Assembly: GCF_002897295.1 (NCBI RefSeq) | Contig: NZ_BEXF01000020.1 | Span: 47,065 to 111,064, forward strand | Direction: 5' to 3' | Source: Brevibacillus reuszeri | GTDB taxonomy: Bacteria; Bacillota; Bacilli; Brevibacillales; Brevibacillaceae | Length of the DNA stretch: 64,000 nt | Part shown: positions 48,531-56,747 of the stretch, one piece after another | Numbering within the stretch: position 1 is the stretch's first letter | Layout: the number at the start of each line of letters is the position of its first letter | The notes under the pieces: model-generated | What the model was told of the DNA's origin: nothing | Database searches by the model: none | What the model saw: the letters and a program-made list of their open reading frames with translations, nothing else | Translations under genes and position numbers: made by a program

Positions 48531-50030
48531 ATGGTTCGAAAATGGCAGCTACCGTTACAGACGTTGAACCTGGTCGTTGGCTTTATGGTTTGGGTGATAC
48601 TGTCATCACTCATGCCTTTTATCAAAGAAACGGTTCCCTTGAGTCCGGGTGAAGTGGCGTGGGGTACGGCAATTCCTGTGTTGCTTGGATCACTGCTGAG
48701 AATTCCCATCGGATATTGGAGCAACCGATTTGGTGCGAGAACAATCTTTTGTATAAGCTTTCTTTTACTGTTAGCACCCGTGTTTTATATCAGCAAAGCA
48801 ACCACCTATGTTGATTTATTAATAGGCGGCATGTTTTTGGGGATAGGCGGGGCAGTGTTTTCGGTTGGTGTCACTTCTCTTCCGAAGTACTACCCAAAGG
48901 AAAAGCATGGGTCTATAAATGGAATCTACGGTATGGGCAATATCGGTACTGCCCTGACAGCTTTTTCGGCTCCGGTTCTCGCAGTAAGCTTTGGCTGGAC
49001 CACTACTGTTCAGATGTTCATGATATTGCTCGTAGGATTTGCCTTGCTTACCTTCTTTTTGGGGGATAAGAATGAACCTAGGGTCGTAACTCCTCTCCGG
49101 CAACAGATCATGAGTGTCTACAAAAATGAGAAGCTGTGGCTGATCAGTCTTTTCTACTTCATTACATTTGGATGCTTCGTTGCTTTTACCGTTTATCTGC
49201 CTAACTTTTTGGTCAGCCATTTCCAATTGGATAAAGTGGATGCTGGTATGAGAACAGCGGGCTTCATTCTTTTGGCTACGGCTGCAAGACCGTTGGGAGG
49301 CTGGCTTGGGGATCGATGGAATCCATTCAAGGCGCTGATGATTGTATTTGCAGGACTTGCTTTGGCCGGAATTCTGCTTTCTTTTTCGCCATCTATGCAG
49401 ATGTATACGGTGGGGTGCTTGCTCGTCGCAACATGTGCGGGCATGGGGAACGGAGCTGTGTTCAAATTAGTGCCGATGTATTTCTCCAAGCAGGCAGGAA
49501 TTGTGAATGGGATTGTTTCTGCCATGGGCGGATTGGGAGGATTTTTTCCGCCGTTGATGTTAACGATGTTGTTTAATCTGACAGGGCACTACGCGATCGG
49601 GTTTATGGCATTGTCCCAGTTTGCATTGGCCAGCTTGATCTTAGTTGTCTGGATGTTTTATCAAGAAAAGCTGCAGCTCGCTTCCACGATTCTAGAAAAA
49701 ACAGGAGAAGCCATATTGATTACTGATACAAAGGGAGTCATCCAAAGTGCGAATCATGCTTTTTCGAAAGTAACAGGCTTTAGCATGAACGAGGTGATTG
49801 GCAAGTCGCCAAATATTTTAAAGTCTGGTAAACAGGATGCTGTCTTCTATCAAAAAATGTGGGAATCCATCAAGCAAAATGGTTATTGGCAAGGGGAGAT
49901 CTGGAATCGCCGGAAGAATGGGGAACAGTATTTACAGTGGTTGACCATAAGCGCAATTTTAGACGATGGTGGAGAAGTACAATACTATGCTGGGATGTTC
50001 AGTGAGCTGACGCATCAAAAGCATGCCTGA
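48531..50030 (+). CDS. narK: Nitrate/nitrite transporter NarK with fused C-terminal PAS domain
   Basis: The product is 499 residues from ATG 48531, 7 bases after GAGGGG (a GTG at 48516 gives a longer, less likely form). Residues ~1-380 are a 12-helix NarK/NasA-type MFS transporter (PIGYWSNRFGARTIF, GIGGAVFSVGVTSLPKYY, GNGAVFKLVPMYFSKQAGIVNGIVSAMGGLGGFFPP, the last being the nitrate signature). Residues ~387-497 are a PAS domain (EAILITDTKGVIQSANHAFSKVTGFSMNEVIGKSP ... YYAGMFSELTHQK) with no kinase, GGDEF or HTH output. The PAS may sense redox state, oxygen or flux and gate transport; this is inference. It is FNR-controlled and divergent from hcp. Confidence 0.9.
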   Translation: MVRKWQLPLQTLNLVVGFMVWVILSSLMPFIKETVPLSPGEVAWGTAIPVLLGSLLRIPIGYWSNRFGARTIFCISFLLLLAPVFYISKATTYVDLLIGGMFLGIGGAVFSVGVTSLPKYYPKEKHGSINGIYGMGNIGTALTAFSAPVLAVSFGWTTTVQMFMILLVGFALLTFFLGDKNEPRVVTPLRQQIMSVYKNEKLWLISLFYFITFGCFVAFTVYLPNFLVSHFQLDKVDAGMRTAGFILLATAARPLGGWLGDRWNPFKALMIVFAGLALAGILLSFSPSMQMYTVGCLLVATCAGMGNGAVFKLVPMYFSKQAGIVNGIVSAMGGLGGFFPPLMLTMLFNLTGHYAIGFMALSQFALASLILVVWMFYQEKLQLASTILEKTGEAILITDTKGVIQSANHAFSKVTGFSMNEVIGKSPNILKSGKQDAVFYQKMWESIKQNGYWQGEIWNRRKNGEQYLQWLTISAILDDGGEVQYYAGMFSELTHQKHA

Positions 50031-50044
50031 CGATACAAAAGGTA

Positions 50045-50082
50045 CAAAAAAAGTCTTGGACTTGTCGGTCCAGGACTTTTTT
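50045..50082 (+). terminator. Terminator of narK
   Basis: AAAAAGTCTTGGAC/GTCCAGGACTTTTTT hairpin a few bases after the stop codon. Confidence 0.87.
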
Positions 50083-50085
50083 ACG

Positions 50086-50226
50086 TATAGGGATTTATAA
50101 GCGTGACGCTTATGAATTCCGGAGCGCATGTCAAGGTGCCTCAGCGTTCGCTCCCGGCATTACTTCGGTGAAACATTCCGCTAAACGCGGTCGCTCCTCC
50201 TTGGAGAAGCATCGATAGAGGTTTTC
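50086..50226 (+). repeat. Interspersed hairpin-rich repeat, copy 2
   Basis: The order of blocks is AAGCGTGACGCTT hairpin, GGAGCGCATG, TTCCGCTAAACGCGGTCGCT, CTCCTTGGAG hairpin, CGATAGAGGTTTTCTTA. It has an extra ~30-base internal stretch (50136-50165) missing from copy 3. It fills the gap between narK and fnr. Confidence 0.85.
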
Positions 50227-50934
50227 TTACATTTGGCAAATATCAGGGGGGCAATCATCACAATAGATGGCTGCTTTTATATAGGCAATGTCTTTTATCA
50301 AAATATGTCCTTGGGGGAGCAGATCAATGACGTCCTGTTTTTTCAAATCGGACAGCATTCGGTTAACACTTTCTCGTGTCAGACCAATGAATTGGGCCAA
50401 ATCACGATTGGTAAGGGAAAGGTCAATGAGTATTCCATCAGGATGGGGCTTGCCGTACGTATTGCTCATACGGATTAAAGTGGAATAAAGAGCGCCGATC
50501 TTGCCATTGAGAAGCAGGTCACGAAACTTGGACTGCATTCGCCTGTTCATGAGTCCCATCCAACGCAGGAACTCTACGCAAAATTGGCCGTTTTTAATCA
50601 GCATTTTTTCTAGTCCTTGACGAGGGATTATCCACACTTCACTAGCCATCAACATGGTGCCAGTAGAGGTGTATGTCAATTCAGTCTCAAAAAGTCCAGA
50701 GACGCCGACAAGCTCACCTGCACCAAATACTTGCAGTGTCAGTTCTTTGCCATCATTGGTAGTCTTAGTCATCTTGATTTGGCCCGTGCTAATTAAAAAT
50801 AACTGGTTAGCTTGCTCTCCATCGAAAAATAAGACAGCACCGGGATCAAAATTCTTTTTAATCGCCAAGGTCTCGAGGCTTTTAACAAAATCGGGAGTGA
50901 TCTGTTCCGCGAAAGTAGCACTATTTCCGTTCAT
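50227..50934 (-). CDS. fnr: Crp/Fnr-type oxygen-responsive regulator with C-terminal cysteine cluster
   Basis: The 235-residue protein has an N-terminal cyclic-nucleotide-binding fold (~15-130), a long dimer helix, and a Crp-type HTH (TNRDLAQFIGLTRESVNRMLSDLKKQDVI, ~172-200). The C-terminal Y-C225-DD-C228-PPDI-C233 is the CxxCx4C pattern of Bacillus-type Fnr, which binds a [4Fe-4S] cluster at the C-terminus, unlike the N-terminal cluster of E. coli FNR. Two FNR boxes in this window (48439, 51037) are its probable targets. Start ATG follows AAAGGGAGG. A TATAAT-like -10 lies upstream on the minus strand near 50981. Confidence 0.93.
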   Translation of the reverse strand: MNGNSATFAEQITPDFVKSLETLAIKKNFDPGAVLFFDGEQANQLFLISTGQIKMTKTTNDGKELTLQVFGAGELVGVSGLFETELTYTSTGTMLMASEVWIIPRQGLEKMLIKNGQFCVEFLRWMGLMNRRMQSKFRDLLLNGKIGALYSTLIRMSNTYGKPHPDGILIDLSLTNRDLAQFIGLTRESVNRMLSDLKKQDVIDLLPQGHILIKDIAYIKAAIYCDDCPPDICQM

Positions 50935-51036
50935 GTGGCCCTCCCTTTTTCACAGGAAAAAATAACGAAGCCGCCTACATTATATCATCCCTTATTCACG
51001 AGATGAATAGAGAAATCATGATGAGGTGGGAGCAGG

Positions 51037-51079
51037 TGTGAGATACATCACAACCCTTGATGTTGCCGATTGCTACAAT
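51037..51079 (+). promoter_or_regulatory. FNR-dependent promoter of the molybdoenzyme-Rieske operon
   Basis: TGTGAGATACATCACA (51037-51052, centre 51044.5) and an extended -10 TGCTACAAT (TACAAT 51074-51079). The start site should lie near 51086, exactly 41.5 bases from the box centre. It heads the six-gene operon that begins at 51129. Confidence 0.9.
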
Positions 51080-51128
51080 GTTCTCGAACGAAGGGAATGA
51101 AAACGAATAATCGCAGGGAGGGTGTAGT

Positions 51129-52169
51129 ATGGATCGTATTTTTGCTTCCAAGGTGGCGAAGCGGGCTTTTATCATCGTCTCTTGTTTGTTTGTGTTGTCT
51201 TACGTGGGAACACGTTTTTTCGCTCATATAGACCTTGCGTTGTACGGATATATGGTGGGAACGCTTGTCTTTATCGGAGGCTTTCTTTATCGATTTTCCG
51301 CTTGGGCAGATCGTCCTCCAACCAATATTATTCTGAAAAAGGGTTTGCGGCTGCTATTTCGGAAAAGCACACCAAATACAGCGGTGGATCATCTGGCCGT
51401 CTATCGCTTTATTTGGAATCGGGGATGGTATCGCTGGACACAGCACATTTTGCTCGGATGGGGCTGTGTTTTGTCAGCACTAGTCACGTTCCCTTTAGTT
51501 TTTGGCTGGATGTATTTTACGATGGCGGATAACGGGTACTATCAGGTCGTCTTTATGGGTGTAAATGTATTGACTGTACTGGCGGATGGGTGGATCGCCT
51601 TTCTCTTTTACAATGCGCTGAACATCACTGCCTTCATGGTTATTGGCGGTGTGGTCATGGCTTTGTATCGCAGAATCAAGAACATGCAGGCGAGAGCTGA
51701 ACAAACCTTTTTCTACGATTTTCTGCCTCTCTATCTGTTGTTGTTTGTCAGCGTTACTGGGCTTTTGTTAACGGCAAGCAATCTGTTCCTTGAGGGCTTT
51801 GGACACCCGATCATGACGGTAATCCATCAATTCTCTGTCATTCTTACCCTCATCTATTTACCATTCGGGAAGCTCGCCCATATCCCGTTCCGACCGATGA
51901 GTGTGTTTGCCCGAAATTATCGTGAGCATTATGCAGAACAGGAAATGAAAAAATGCAAAGTGTGCCAGACTGGCTTCGTTTCGGCTGAACAATCAGCTGA
52001 CGTGATCAACGTGCTGGGGAAAAACGAGATGGTGTTCCATATGGAAAATAGGTTCCACTTGGCTGAGCTCTGCTTGCCGTGCCGCAGAAAATACCGCATG
52101 TTCCGCTTCACAGGAGTTCCTACGCACGAGATCGATGTCAGGGAGGCAAATCAACATGCTAAAGGATAA
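51129..52169 (+). CDS. NarI/DsrM-like membrane electron-transfer subunit with C-terminal CxxC pairs
   Basis: The 346-residue protein has about seven hydrophobic helices (~13-32, 36-58, 102-128, 140-160, 162-182, 197-219, 228-252). Residues ~232-256 (VIHQFSVILTLIYLPFGKLAHIPFRP) resemble the heme-b helix of NarI/DsrM-type quinol dehydrogenases, with histidines inside or at the ends of helices. The cytoplasmic tail carries CKVC (~281) and CLPC (~322), possibly a metal or cluster site. It would take electrons from menaquinol. The stop overlaps the molybdoenzyme start by 14 bases. GGAGGGTG precedes the ATG. The heme assignment is by analogy. Confidence 0.7.
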   Translation: MDRIFASKVAKRAFIIVSCLFVLSYVGTRFFAHIDLALYGYMVGTLVFIGGFLYRFSAWADRPPTNIILKKGLRLLFRKSTPNTAVDHLAVYRFIWNRGWYRWTQHILLGWGCVLSALVTFPLVFGWMYFTMADNGYYQVVFMGVNVLTVLADGWIAFLFYNALNITAFMVIGGVVMALYRRIKNMQARAEQTFFYDFLPLYLLLFVSVTGLLLTASNLFLEGFGHPIMTVIHQFSVILTLIYLPFGKLAHIPFRPMSVFARNYREHYAEQEMKKCKVCQTGFVSAEQSADVINVLGKNEMVFHMENRFHLAELCLPCRRKYRMFRFTGVPTHEIDVREANQHAKG

Positions 52170-54330
52170 ATTTTTTAAAGCCATTGAAAACAAGACACAT
52201 CCTAACGAGAAATTGGTAAGCACGCATTGTAGTTACTGTGGCATGCAGTGTGGGATGAATTTGCGGGTAGATACAAAGGCGAACAAGATTATCGGGGTGG
52301 AGCCACGCTACGATTTCCCTGTCAATCTGGGGAAGCTGTGTCCAAAGGGAGTTACGGCCTATCAACAAGTGAACCATCCGGATCGGATAAAGCGGCCGTT
52401 GATTCGTACAGATGCTTCCTTAAAGGGTACAGCAGAAGGCTTTCGGGAAGCGACATGGGCGGAAGCGCTGGACTTAATCGTCTCCAGATTCAAGAAATTG
52501 CAAAGTGAATACGGCAAAGATACACTGTCCGTCTATTCTGGCGTTTCCATGACTAACGAAAAATGCTATCTTACTGGAAAATTTGCGCGTGTCGGCTTGC
52601 AAACTCGCTATATCGATTACAACGGTCGCTTCTGCATGTCTTCCGCTGCGGCAGGATTTAATCGCAGTCTGGGGATCGATCGCGGTTCTACTGTTCCCTG
52701 GACTGACATTCATCAGACGGACTGCTTGTTTATCGCAGGTTCGAATGCGGCTGAATGCCATCCTACAAGCATGTTTCGTATTTGGGAAGTGCAAAACCGG
52801 GGCGGCTATTTGATTGTGGCCGATCCAAGAGAAACGCCATTGGCTAGGCGAGCAGATATCCATCTAGACCTGCGTCCAGGCACTGATTTGGCACTGGCAA
52901 ACGGAATGGTTCATCTGCTTATCAAGAACGGACATATAGACGAAGGATTTATTCGGAATCATACAAACGGTTTTGAGGATACGAAGGCATTAGTCGCTTC
53001 CTTTACCCCTGAGTATGTGAGTGAAATAACAGGGATCGATGTGGACAAATTGATTCGAGCTGCAGATATATACGGCAGGTCCCCAGAGGCTATCGTGATG
53101 TTTTGTCGCGGTGTGGAACAGCAGTCCAAAGGGACGGACAACGTATCTGCTTATACCAATATGGCGCTGGTCTCAGGCAAAATAGGCCGGCCAAAATCAG
53201 GCGTGGCTACCTTTACTGGTCAAGGCAATGGACAAGGAGGTCGGGAGCATGGGCAAAAAGCCGACCAACTGCCAGGCTACCGAAAGATGGATAATCCCGA
53301 GCATGTGCGCGAGATAGCTTGTGCCTGGGGCATCTCTGTGGAGGAAATGCCGCAAAAAGGTGTGTCTGCCTATGAAATGTTCCAGCTTATGAAGGATAAA
53401 ACCATACGAGGACTTTATCTGCTTTGTTCGAATCCGGTGGTAAGCGCCCCGAATCTAAACCATGTACGGGAGTCAATGAAGAGTCTGGATTTTATGGTTT
53501 GCTGTGATTTTTACCTGTCCGAATCAGCCGAATATGCAGACGTTGTACTGCCAGTGACAACCTGGGCGGAGGATGATGGAACAACAACCAATTTGGAAGG
53601 GCGTATCATTCGTCACCGTCAAGCACAGGATTGGTACGCTGAATCAAAGCCAGACTGGTGGATCCAGATTGAAATTGCGAAAAGAATGGGGCGCGGGCAA
53701 TACTTCGAACATTTGAAGTCACCACTTGATATATTCAATGAATTGCGTCAGGTCTCCAGAGGTGGGGTCGCTGACTACTACGGTGTCACCTATGAGAAAA
53801 TTGAGCAGCGCAACGGTGTTTTCTGGCCGTGTCTTACGGAGGATGACGAAGGACAGCCTCATTTGTTCCTGGATAAGAAATTTTATCACCCTGACGGCAA
53901 AGCAAAAATATGTGCACTACCCTACCGCCCCCCTGCGGAGGAGCCTGACGAGGAATACCCTCTGCGGCTTACGACAGGACGTGTTGTTTTTCACTACTTG
54001 TCCGGTAACCAGACGAGACGAATCCCGTTTTTGAAAGCCATGTATCCTGATCCTCTTCTAGAGGTCCATCCAAAGACGGCTCACCGTTATGGGATTGAGC
54101 ACGATGAACTGGTGACGCTGAAAACGAGAAGGGGAGAAGCGCAGTACCGTGTAAAAATCATCGAGGCGATTCGTGAGGATACGCTGTTTGTTCCCTACCA
54201 TTGGGGAAAAGCGGAATCTATCAATCTGCTAACCAATCCGGCATTGGACCCGTACAGCAAAATGCCAGAATTTAAAGCGTGCGCAGCGCAAATCATCAAG
54301 CACAAACATGGAGGAGTTCGCCATGGGTAA
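52156..54330 (+). CDS. Cytoplasmic molybdopterin oxidoreductase, NapA/NasA/NarB type (probable nitrate reductase)
   Basis: The product is 724 residues from ATG 52156 after GGGAGG (in-frame ATG at 52135 is less likely). It has a [4Fe-4S] motif C25-xx-C28-xxx-C32...C62 (LCPKG), a molybdopterin-binding domain with the Cys ligand C160 in NGRFCMSSAAAGFNRSLG, and C-terminal MGD-binding domain (TTGRVVFHYLSGNQTRRIPFL). The NARxCMSS-like Cys motif is that of NapA, NasA and NarB. No Tat signal is present, so it acts in the cytoplasm. Nitrate is the likeliest substrate from narK, fnr and hcp context, but selenate, chlorate or a related compound cannot be excluded. Downstream genes overlap, so it belongs to a tight operon. 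Confidence 0.88.
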   Translation: MLKDKFFKAIENKTHPNEKLVSTHCSYCGMQCGMNLRVDTKANKIIGVEPRYDFPVNLGKLCPKGVTAYQQVNHPDRIKRPLIRTDASLKGTAEGFREATWAEALDLIVSRFKKLQSEYGKDTLSVYSGVSMTNEKCYLTGKFARVGLQTRYIDYNGRFCMSSAAAGFNRSLGIDRGSTVPWTDIHQTDCLFIAGSNAAECHPTSMFRIWEVQNRGGYLIVADPRETPLARRADIHLDLRPGTDLALANGMVHLLIKNGHIDEGFIRNHTNGFEDTKALVASFTPEYVSEITGIDVDKLIRAADIYGRSPEAIVMFCRGVEQQSKGTDNVSAYTNMALVSGKIGRPKSGVATFTGQGNGQGGREHGQKADQLPGYRKMDNPEHVREIACAWGISVEEMPQKGVSAYEMFQLMKDKTIRGLYLLCSNPVVSAPNLNHVRESMKSLDFMVCCDFYLSESAEYADVVLPVTTWAEDDGTTTNLEGRIIRHRQAQDWYAESKPDWWIQIEIAKRMGRGQYFEHLKSPLDIFNELRQVSRGGVADYYGVTYEKIEQRNGVFWPCLTEDDEGQPHLFLDKKFYHPDGKAKICALPYRPPAEEPDEEYPLRLTTGRVVFHYLSGNQTRRIPFLKAMYPDPLLEVHPKTAHRYGIEHDELVTLKTRRGEAQYRVKIIEAIREDTLFVPYHWGKAESINLLTNPALDPYSKMPEFKACAAQIIKHKHGGVRHG

Positions 54331-54892
54331 ACAGGTTTTATATATCGAAATGGACAACTGTATCGGTTGCCGAAGCTGTCTGGCGGCGTGTACGCAATGT
54401 GGCGGGCATGACAACCGAAACCGAAACTACGTACTGGAAGTAAACCCGTTTATCAACAGACAGACGATTCCTCTCATGTGTTTTCACTGCGTCAATCCGG
54501 CTTGCGCGCGCAGCTGTCCTGCTCAGGCGATTCAAATCGCAGATAACGGTGCTGTTTTGTCAGCCCTGGTAGAAAAATGTATTGGTTGTCAAAACTGTAC
54601 GATCGCTTGCCCATATGGGATTCCCAAATTTGATGAAGAGCAAAATCTCATGTACAAGTGTGATCTTTGTTATGACCGGACGAAAGAGGGGATACCGCCG
54701 ATGTGCGCATCAGTTTGCCCTACCAACACATTGCAGTGGATTAGCGAGGCGGAACTGGAAGAAAAGCAGGCACAAGTCCCTCTGGCCAATGGCAAATGGA
54801 CAGCCAGCCACTCGCCGGACGCGATGGAAGGCGAAACAAATGTGAAAATCAGCCTGCCTGGCATTCTGCAAGGCAAACAAAAGCTATTCTAG
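54323..54892 (+). CDS. Four-cluster ferredoxin-type electron-transfer subunit (NapG/DmsB-like)
   Basis: From ATG 54323 (after GGAGGAG; it overlaps the molybdoenzyme gene by 8 bases) the product is 189 residues. It contains several Cys motifs: DNCIGCRSCLAAC, CFHCVNPACARSCP, KCIGCQNCTIACPYG and KCDLCYDRTKEGIPPMCASVCP. This is the DmsB/NrfC/HycB-like pattern of four [4Fe-4S] clusters that wire a molybdoenzyme to a membrane subunit. No signal peptide is seen, so it stays with the enzyme inside the cell. Confidence 0.93.
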   Translation: MGKQVLYIEMDNCIGCRSCLAACTQCGGHDNRNRNYVLEVNPFINRQTIPLMCFHCVNPACARSCPAQAIQIADNGAVLSALVEKCIGCQNCTIACPYGIPKFDEEQNLMYKCDLCYDRTKEGIPPMCASVCPTNTLQWISEAELEEKQAQVPLANGKWTASHSPDAMEGETNVKISLPGILQGKQKLF

Positions 54893-54908
54893 AAAGGAGC
54901 TGTGCGTT

Positions 54909-55445
54909 ATGGAGAACAACGAGAACTCCAGCAAAATTCCTTTGAAGGATGACAACTATACCCATAACATCAATCGTTCCAACGAGCGCTGTTTGGATCG
55001 ACGAAGCTTTATGAAAACAATGGTTGGCGCAGCTGGTCTTTTTGCGGTATCGACACTGCCATGGGGAGCCTTGGCTGCCAAAGAGCTAGTGAGTCCATCC
55101 AAACAAGCGTATCCGAAACACAAAATTGCGAATCTCTCTGAAATAAAAGTTGGAGAAGCTGTCGAATTTGCCTATCCGAGTGAGCATGACACAGCGCTAT
55201 TGGTGCGCGTGAAAGAACAAGAATTTAAGGCATATCAAAATGCATGCACCCACCTGCGCTGTCCGGTATTTTGGGATCGGGAGGAAAAGGAACTGTTATG
55301 TCCATGCCATCACGGGAAATTTGATGTAGCGACAGGACAGCCGCTCGCTGGCCCTCCCAGAAGACCGCTGCCAGAAATTGTCCTACAAGAGAAAGATGGG
55401 GCGGTATACGCTGTAGGGGTGAAACGATATGAAGAGCAGCTATAG
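54909..55445 (+). CDS. Tat-exported Rieske [2Fe-2S] protein
   Basis: The 178-residue protein has a twin-arginine motif DRRSFMK (~34-40) followed by a hydrophobic helix (~41-60) that may stay as a membrane anchor. The Rieske cluster ligands are C113-T-H115 and C131-P-C133-H134 (CTHLRC...CPCHHG). It would sit outside the membrane. The ATG follows AAAGGAGC. In the cyt bc1/b6f complexes Rieske proteins oxidise quinol; here the partner would be the NarI-like protein. Pairing a Rieske protein with a NapA-like reductase is uncommon. Confidence 0.93.
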   Translation: MENNENSSKIPLKDDNYTHNINRSNERCLDRRSFMKTMVGAAGLFAVSTLPWGALAAKELVSPSKQAYPKHKIANLSEIKVGEAVEFAYPSEHDTALLVRVKEQEFKAYQNACTHLRCPVFWDREEKELLCPCHHGKFDVATGQPLAGPPRRPLPEIVLQEKDGAVYAVGVKRYEEQL

Positions 55446-55632
55446 TGGTGTAATCCTTTTGGCATTGATCTTGTTTGCGAGCATTGTTTGCACGCAGTAC
55501 ACGGTAAATATGTATTTTGCTCAGAGGTATATCCATGTTCTGTTGTTTAGCGGCGCCACGGTAATCCTGTTCCCGTTGGCCTGGATTGTGTATGGCAAAA
55601 CCATTGGGGATAGGCGAGGAGGAGGAAAATGA
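55429..55632 (+). CDS. Small two-helix membrane protein of the Rieske operon
   Basis: The 67-residue protein has two hydrophobic helices (~5-24 and ~36-58) and a basic tail (GKTIGDRRGGGK). It overlaps the Rieske gene by 17 bases and the next gene by 4, so it is a true part of the operon. It may be a small anchor subunit. No family recognised. Confidence 0.72.
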   Translation: MKSSYSGVILLALILFASIVCTQYTVNMYFAQRYIHVLLFSGATVILFPLAWIVYGKTIGDRRGGGK

Positions 55633-55928
55633 TTAACGTACTTCACCAAGCACTACCCGCGTGGGTGGATAAAAAAATGGGGATTCTCATTCACGATTTG
55701 GCTGATGATGCCGAATCACATGCTCGACCTATCATGGAAAGGCATCTGGCAAAATGGGAGTTTACAGAAGACAAAGAGCATTTGCGGCTATATTTTAATC
55801 CCTGTCAGTTTGTTGCGATTCCCCTCCTGAATGGTCCTGTGATTTTTTCCGAAGAAGATTTCGGTGTCCTTATGGTTGCCCGTGACAATCAGGGACAATT
55901 GGAATATCGCGTTTCCTTTTGGAGCTAA
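55629..55928 (+). CDS. Hypothetical protein, last gene of the Rieske operon
   Basis: The 99-residue soluble protein opens MINVLHQALPAWVDKKMGIL and contains HARPIMERHLAKWEF and FNPCQFVAIPLL. A single Cys and several His may matter. It overlaps the previous gene by 4 bases (ATGA), and no further gene follows within the operon. It could be a maturation factor or chaperone, by position only. Confidence 0.6.
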   Translation: MINVLHQALPAWVDKKMGILIHDLADDAESHARPIMERHLAKWEFTEDKEHLRLYFNPCQFVAIPLLNGPVIFSEEDFGVLMVARDNQGQLEYRVSFWS

Positions 55929-56029
55929 CCCTAGGGCAAGAAAAAGAGTCAGGCCATAAAATCCTAGCCCCTTTTATGTCGTTCCGGTCTGATTTCTAGA
56001 TATCGCTGGTGGAAGAAGGGGGGAGATCT

Positions 56030-56584
56030 ATGGAACAACAGCATTGGGGATGCATGGGGATGATGCAGGTGTTTAGGGGCGGGAAGAAGTTATGTCCGCC
56101 TCTGCAAAAATTGAAAGAAGAGCACCGGTCCTTGGGAGAGAAGATAAATCGACTGGCAGGCTTGGCAAAGGAACTGGGGCAGTCAGCAGAACCTTCTTGC
56201 ACGAAACGCTTAACGGAACTTCACGAGATAGCCTCCTCCTTTCTCATGGAACTAGACAAACACTTCAGGTGTGAGGAAGAAAGACTGTTTCCAATATTGG
56301 GAGGCTATATTGGACGGGATATGGGACCAATCGCGGTAATGGAATATGAGCATAGGCAAGCAAAAGAACACATCTCGTTGTTTCTGCGCTTAGTTGAAAA
56401 AGGAAGAAGGAATGAGCAGGAGGAAATAACAACTGCTCTCCACCATTTGCGGATATCTGTGGAAATTTTGTTGCAGCATTTCTTTAAAGAAGAAAACGTA
56501 TTGTTGCCGATGGCAGACCACTTATTAAGTGACGCAGATAAAGCGCAGTTACAAAGACTGTTTCAAGATGGAGTAGATGAATAA
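56030..56584 (+). CDS. Hemerythrin-domain protein (YtfE/RIC-like di-iron)
   Basis: The product is 184 residues from ATG 56030, after GGGGGGAG. The HHE pattern is visible: KEEHRSLG, ELDKHFRCEEERLFP, MEYEHRQAKEHISLF and LLQHFFKEENVLLPMADHLL. The spacing of His and Glu fits a non-heme di-iron four-helix bundle. Such proteins bind oxygen or NO, or help repair iron-sulfur clusters during nitrosative stress, which fits the hcp-narK-fnr neighbours. No FNR box is seen directly upstream, so its promoter is unclear. Confidence 0.88.
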   Translation: MEQQHWGCMGMMQVFRGGKKLCPPLQKLKEEHRSLGEKINRLAGLAKELGQSAEPSCTKRLTELHEIASSFLMELDKHFRCEEERLFPILGGYIGRDMGPIAVMEYEHRQAKEHISLFLRLVEKGRRNEQEEITTALHHLRISVEILLQHFFKEENVLLPMADHLLSDADKAQLQRLFQDGVDE

Positions 56585-56652
56585 TGATAGCATTTGTTGG
56601 GTCCATGAATCTTTATTCTCATGGGCCTTTGTTGTTTCAAAAACGGCACTTG

Positions 56653-56717
56653 TAGAAAAAGCCGAACGGGAGTTGTATAATAAATGAGTGGTTTTAAGTA
56701 TTAGTACCTGCTGTTAA
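56653..56717 (+). promoter_or_regulatory. fabL promoter with FapR-like operator
   Basis: -35 TAGAAA (56653-56658), 17 bases, -10 TATAAT (56676-56681). About 20 bases downstream lies TTAGTACCTGCTGTTAA (56701-56717), whose left half matches the FapR consensus TTAGTACCTG and whose right half is imperfect. FapR represses fatty-acid synthesis genes until malonyl-CoA binds. The position over the start of transcription suits a repressor. Confidence 0.6.
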
Positions 56718-56747
56718 TAGTTGGTCTGATTAGGAGGCAATACTTTT

